The translations under genes and the position numbers were made by a program. Source: an uncultured Solobacterium sp. (lineage in GTDB: Bacteria; Bacillota_I; Bacilli_A; Erysipelotrichales; Erysipelotrichaceae). From it: 15,955 nt of DNA. Positions 14,823 through 15,955 of the stretch are shown piece after piece (positions within the stretch are counted from its first letter, which is position 1; each line of letters opens with the position of its first letter). The stretch is taken from positions 1-15,955 of the forward strand of contig URHY01000052.1 of NCBI GenBank assembly GCA_900547815.1, read 5' to 3'. Below the pieces are notes generated by a model that worked only from the letters and a program-made list of their open reading frames with translations, was not told the DNA's origin and did no database searches.

Positions 14823-15896
14823 TTATTTTTCCTCCTTTAAAGTATATGCTCCCAATACTTTTACACTTTCACATACAGACTGTATCTCATGAATACAATC
14901 ATCTGCCTTTGACATATCTCCCTCTATTTCAACAAAGAAAAAATATTCAAATGGCTTATTTTTCATTGGCCTAGACTGAATACTTTCCATATTCAATCCA
15001 TTCTTGGCAATACAATCAATAATTTTAGCCAAAGCTCCACTTTCATGTTTAACGGATAAAACCATACTAAAACGATTCCCCTTTATTTGTGGCTTTAATC
15101 CAATCACCAAGAATCGCGTTGTATTTGTCGCATTTTCTTGAATGTTTGTAGCCAACACCTTTAAGCCATACAACTCTGCATTTTCCTTAGCACCAATAGC
15201 TGCTTTATGCACATCCTTCTGTGCTGAAATATATTGAGCTGCCATCGCCGTATTTGGATAGGCCACCGTTTGTACATTTAATTCCTTTAAAAATTCTTTA
15301 GATTGTGATAGCGCTTGATCCTTTGAATAGACCCACTCAACATCTTTCAATGTACTGCCAGGAACTCCAAGTAAACATTGTTCAATCTTTTGATCATAAA
15401 TTGACTGAATATACACTGGATATTCCATTAATAAATCTAAGACTTCTCCAACCAATCCAGAATTCGTATTCTCAAAAGGAATCACACCATATTGTACGTC
15501 TGAATGGACAACCATTTGAAAGACTTCCTCAAAACTAGAAACACCCACTTTGGGATTGGAAGGAAACAACTTTTCACTCACCATATGTCCAAAGGCACCT
15601 TCAACCCCACAATATCCGACTTTATCATGCGACTGCAACGTTCTTTGGTAGGCCTTTGATTCTTTCATAATGAATTTTATAAAAGACTCATAATATTCTT
15701 TATAATCTGGATTCTGAATAAACTGCAGATTCTTTTCAATCACAACCTGCTCTCTACCTGAATCTAGAATTGGTAAATCATTTTCTATTTTATACGCAAT
15801 CACATCTTTAACTGCATCCAATCGAGCTTCATACAGCTTAGCCATTTCACGATCGATCGCATCAATTTGTGTACGTGCTTGTTCTAATTTATTCAT
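14823..15896 (-). CDS. pheA: Bifunctional chorismate mutase/prephenate dehydratase (P-protein)
   Basis: A 357-residue fusion that converts chorismate to prephenate and then to phenylpyruvate. Residues 1 to about 88 form the helical AroQ chorismate mutase, beginning LEQARTQIDAIDREMAKLYE. About 92-265 form the prephenate dehydratase, with VIPFENTNSGLVGEVLDLL and the catalytic NTTRFLVIG near 259. About 278-352 form the ACT domain, with SGALAKIID near 288 and ESIQSRP near 307, the usual phenylalanine-binding sites, so feedback inhibition by Phe is expected. The length is usual for a full P-protein. The strong AAAGGAG lies 33 bases before this ATG, separated by a hairpin. No nearer start codon is in frame. 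Confidence 0.95.
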   Translation of the reverse strand: MNKLEQARTQIDAIDREMAKLYEARLDAVKDVIAYKIENDLPILDSGREQVVIEKNLQFIQNPDYKEYYESFIKFIMKESKAYQRTLQSHDKVGYCGVEGAFGHMVSEKLFPSNPKVGVSSFEEVFQMVVHSDVQYGVIPFENTNSGLVGEVLDLLMEYPVYIQSIYDQKIEQCLLGVPGSTLKDVEWVYSKDQALSQSKEFLKELNVQTVAYPNTAMAAQYISAQKDVHKAAIGAKENAELYGLKVLATNIQENATNTTRFLVIGLKPQIKGNRFSMVLSVKHESGALAKIIDCIAKNGLNMESIQSRPMKNKPFEYFFFVEIEGDMSKADDCIHEIQSVCESVKVLGAYTLKEEK

Positions 15897-15955
15897 GGGT
15901 TCGTCGAGTAGACTTTGTCTCGACTTTCTCTCCTTTCATCAATATAAAATAATTT
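15897..15955 (-). promoter_or_regulatory. pheA: pheA leader with hairpin between ribosome binding site and start codon
   Basis: On the minus strand AAAGGAG (15936-15930) is followed by GTCGAG (15924-15919), a ten-base loop and CTCGAC (15908-15903), then GAACCC and the pheA ATG. Folding the stem would bring the ribosome binding site to near-normal distance. A 16-codon frame from ATG 15942 runs through this leader and overlaps the pheA start. It has no phenylalanine codons, so classical attenuation is unlikely. Confidence 0.5.

Noticed and set aside
15897..15942. Phenylalanine attenuator leader peptide for pheA
   Set aside because: The short leader frame contains no Phe codons and no terminator/antiterminator pair is visible in the bases available.
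1..15955. CRISPR array, tRNA or rRNA genes
   Set aside because: I saw no regularly spaced direct repeats, no CCA-ended cloverleaf and no rRNA-like conserved stretches on either strand.

Overview
The window is AT-rich, with tightly packed genes, strong AAGGAGG-type ribosome binding sites and intrinsic terminators. Mannose-family PTS genes, a CcpA-type cre site, an SWIM/SNF2 helicase and a fused chorismate mutase-prephenate dehydratase also fit a low-GC Firmicute. Erysipelotrichia-like gut bacteria are my best guess, from the style of the proteins only; no marker gene confirms this.

Region 1 (1-5700) is a sugar or sugar-acid PTS locus with two divergent units. The minus-strand operon reads EIIA, EIIB, HpcH/HpaI-type aldolase, D-2-hydroxyacid dehydrogenase, EIIC. 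The plus-strand unit reads CdaR-like regulator, a second lone EIIB, histidine phosphatase. A cre-like site lies in the operon promoter. The simplest reading is uptake and phosphorylation of a substrate, aldol cleavage, and reduction of the resulting oxo-acid or semialdehyde, under a CdaR-like regulator and carbon catabolite control. The locus is damaged. EIIC stops after 155 residues where a repeated sequence begins, no EIID is in view, and the phosphatase has an in-frame stop followed by a plausible C-terminus.

Region 2 (5758-about 7600) is a decayed IS91-like (HUH/Y2) element. A zinc-ribbon reading frame and a transposase are broken by several frameshifts, followed by a small intact-looking zinc-ribbon ORF. 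The terminal 54 bp of this region recur inverted at the window's left edge (53 of 54 match), so the PTS locus is bracketed by inverted copies of one element end.

Region 3 (7688-15955) is ordinary chromosome: a cyclophilin lipoprotein, 4-alpha-glucanotransferase, a large SWIM/SNF2 helicase, a GNAT acetyltransferase, and a two-gene phenylalanine pair (aminotransferase and PheA). Several terminators overlap stop codons. The pheA leader has a hairpin between a strong Shine-Dalgarno and the start codon.
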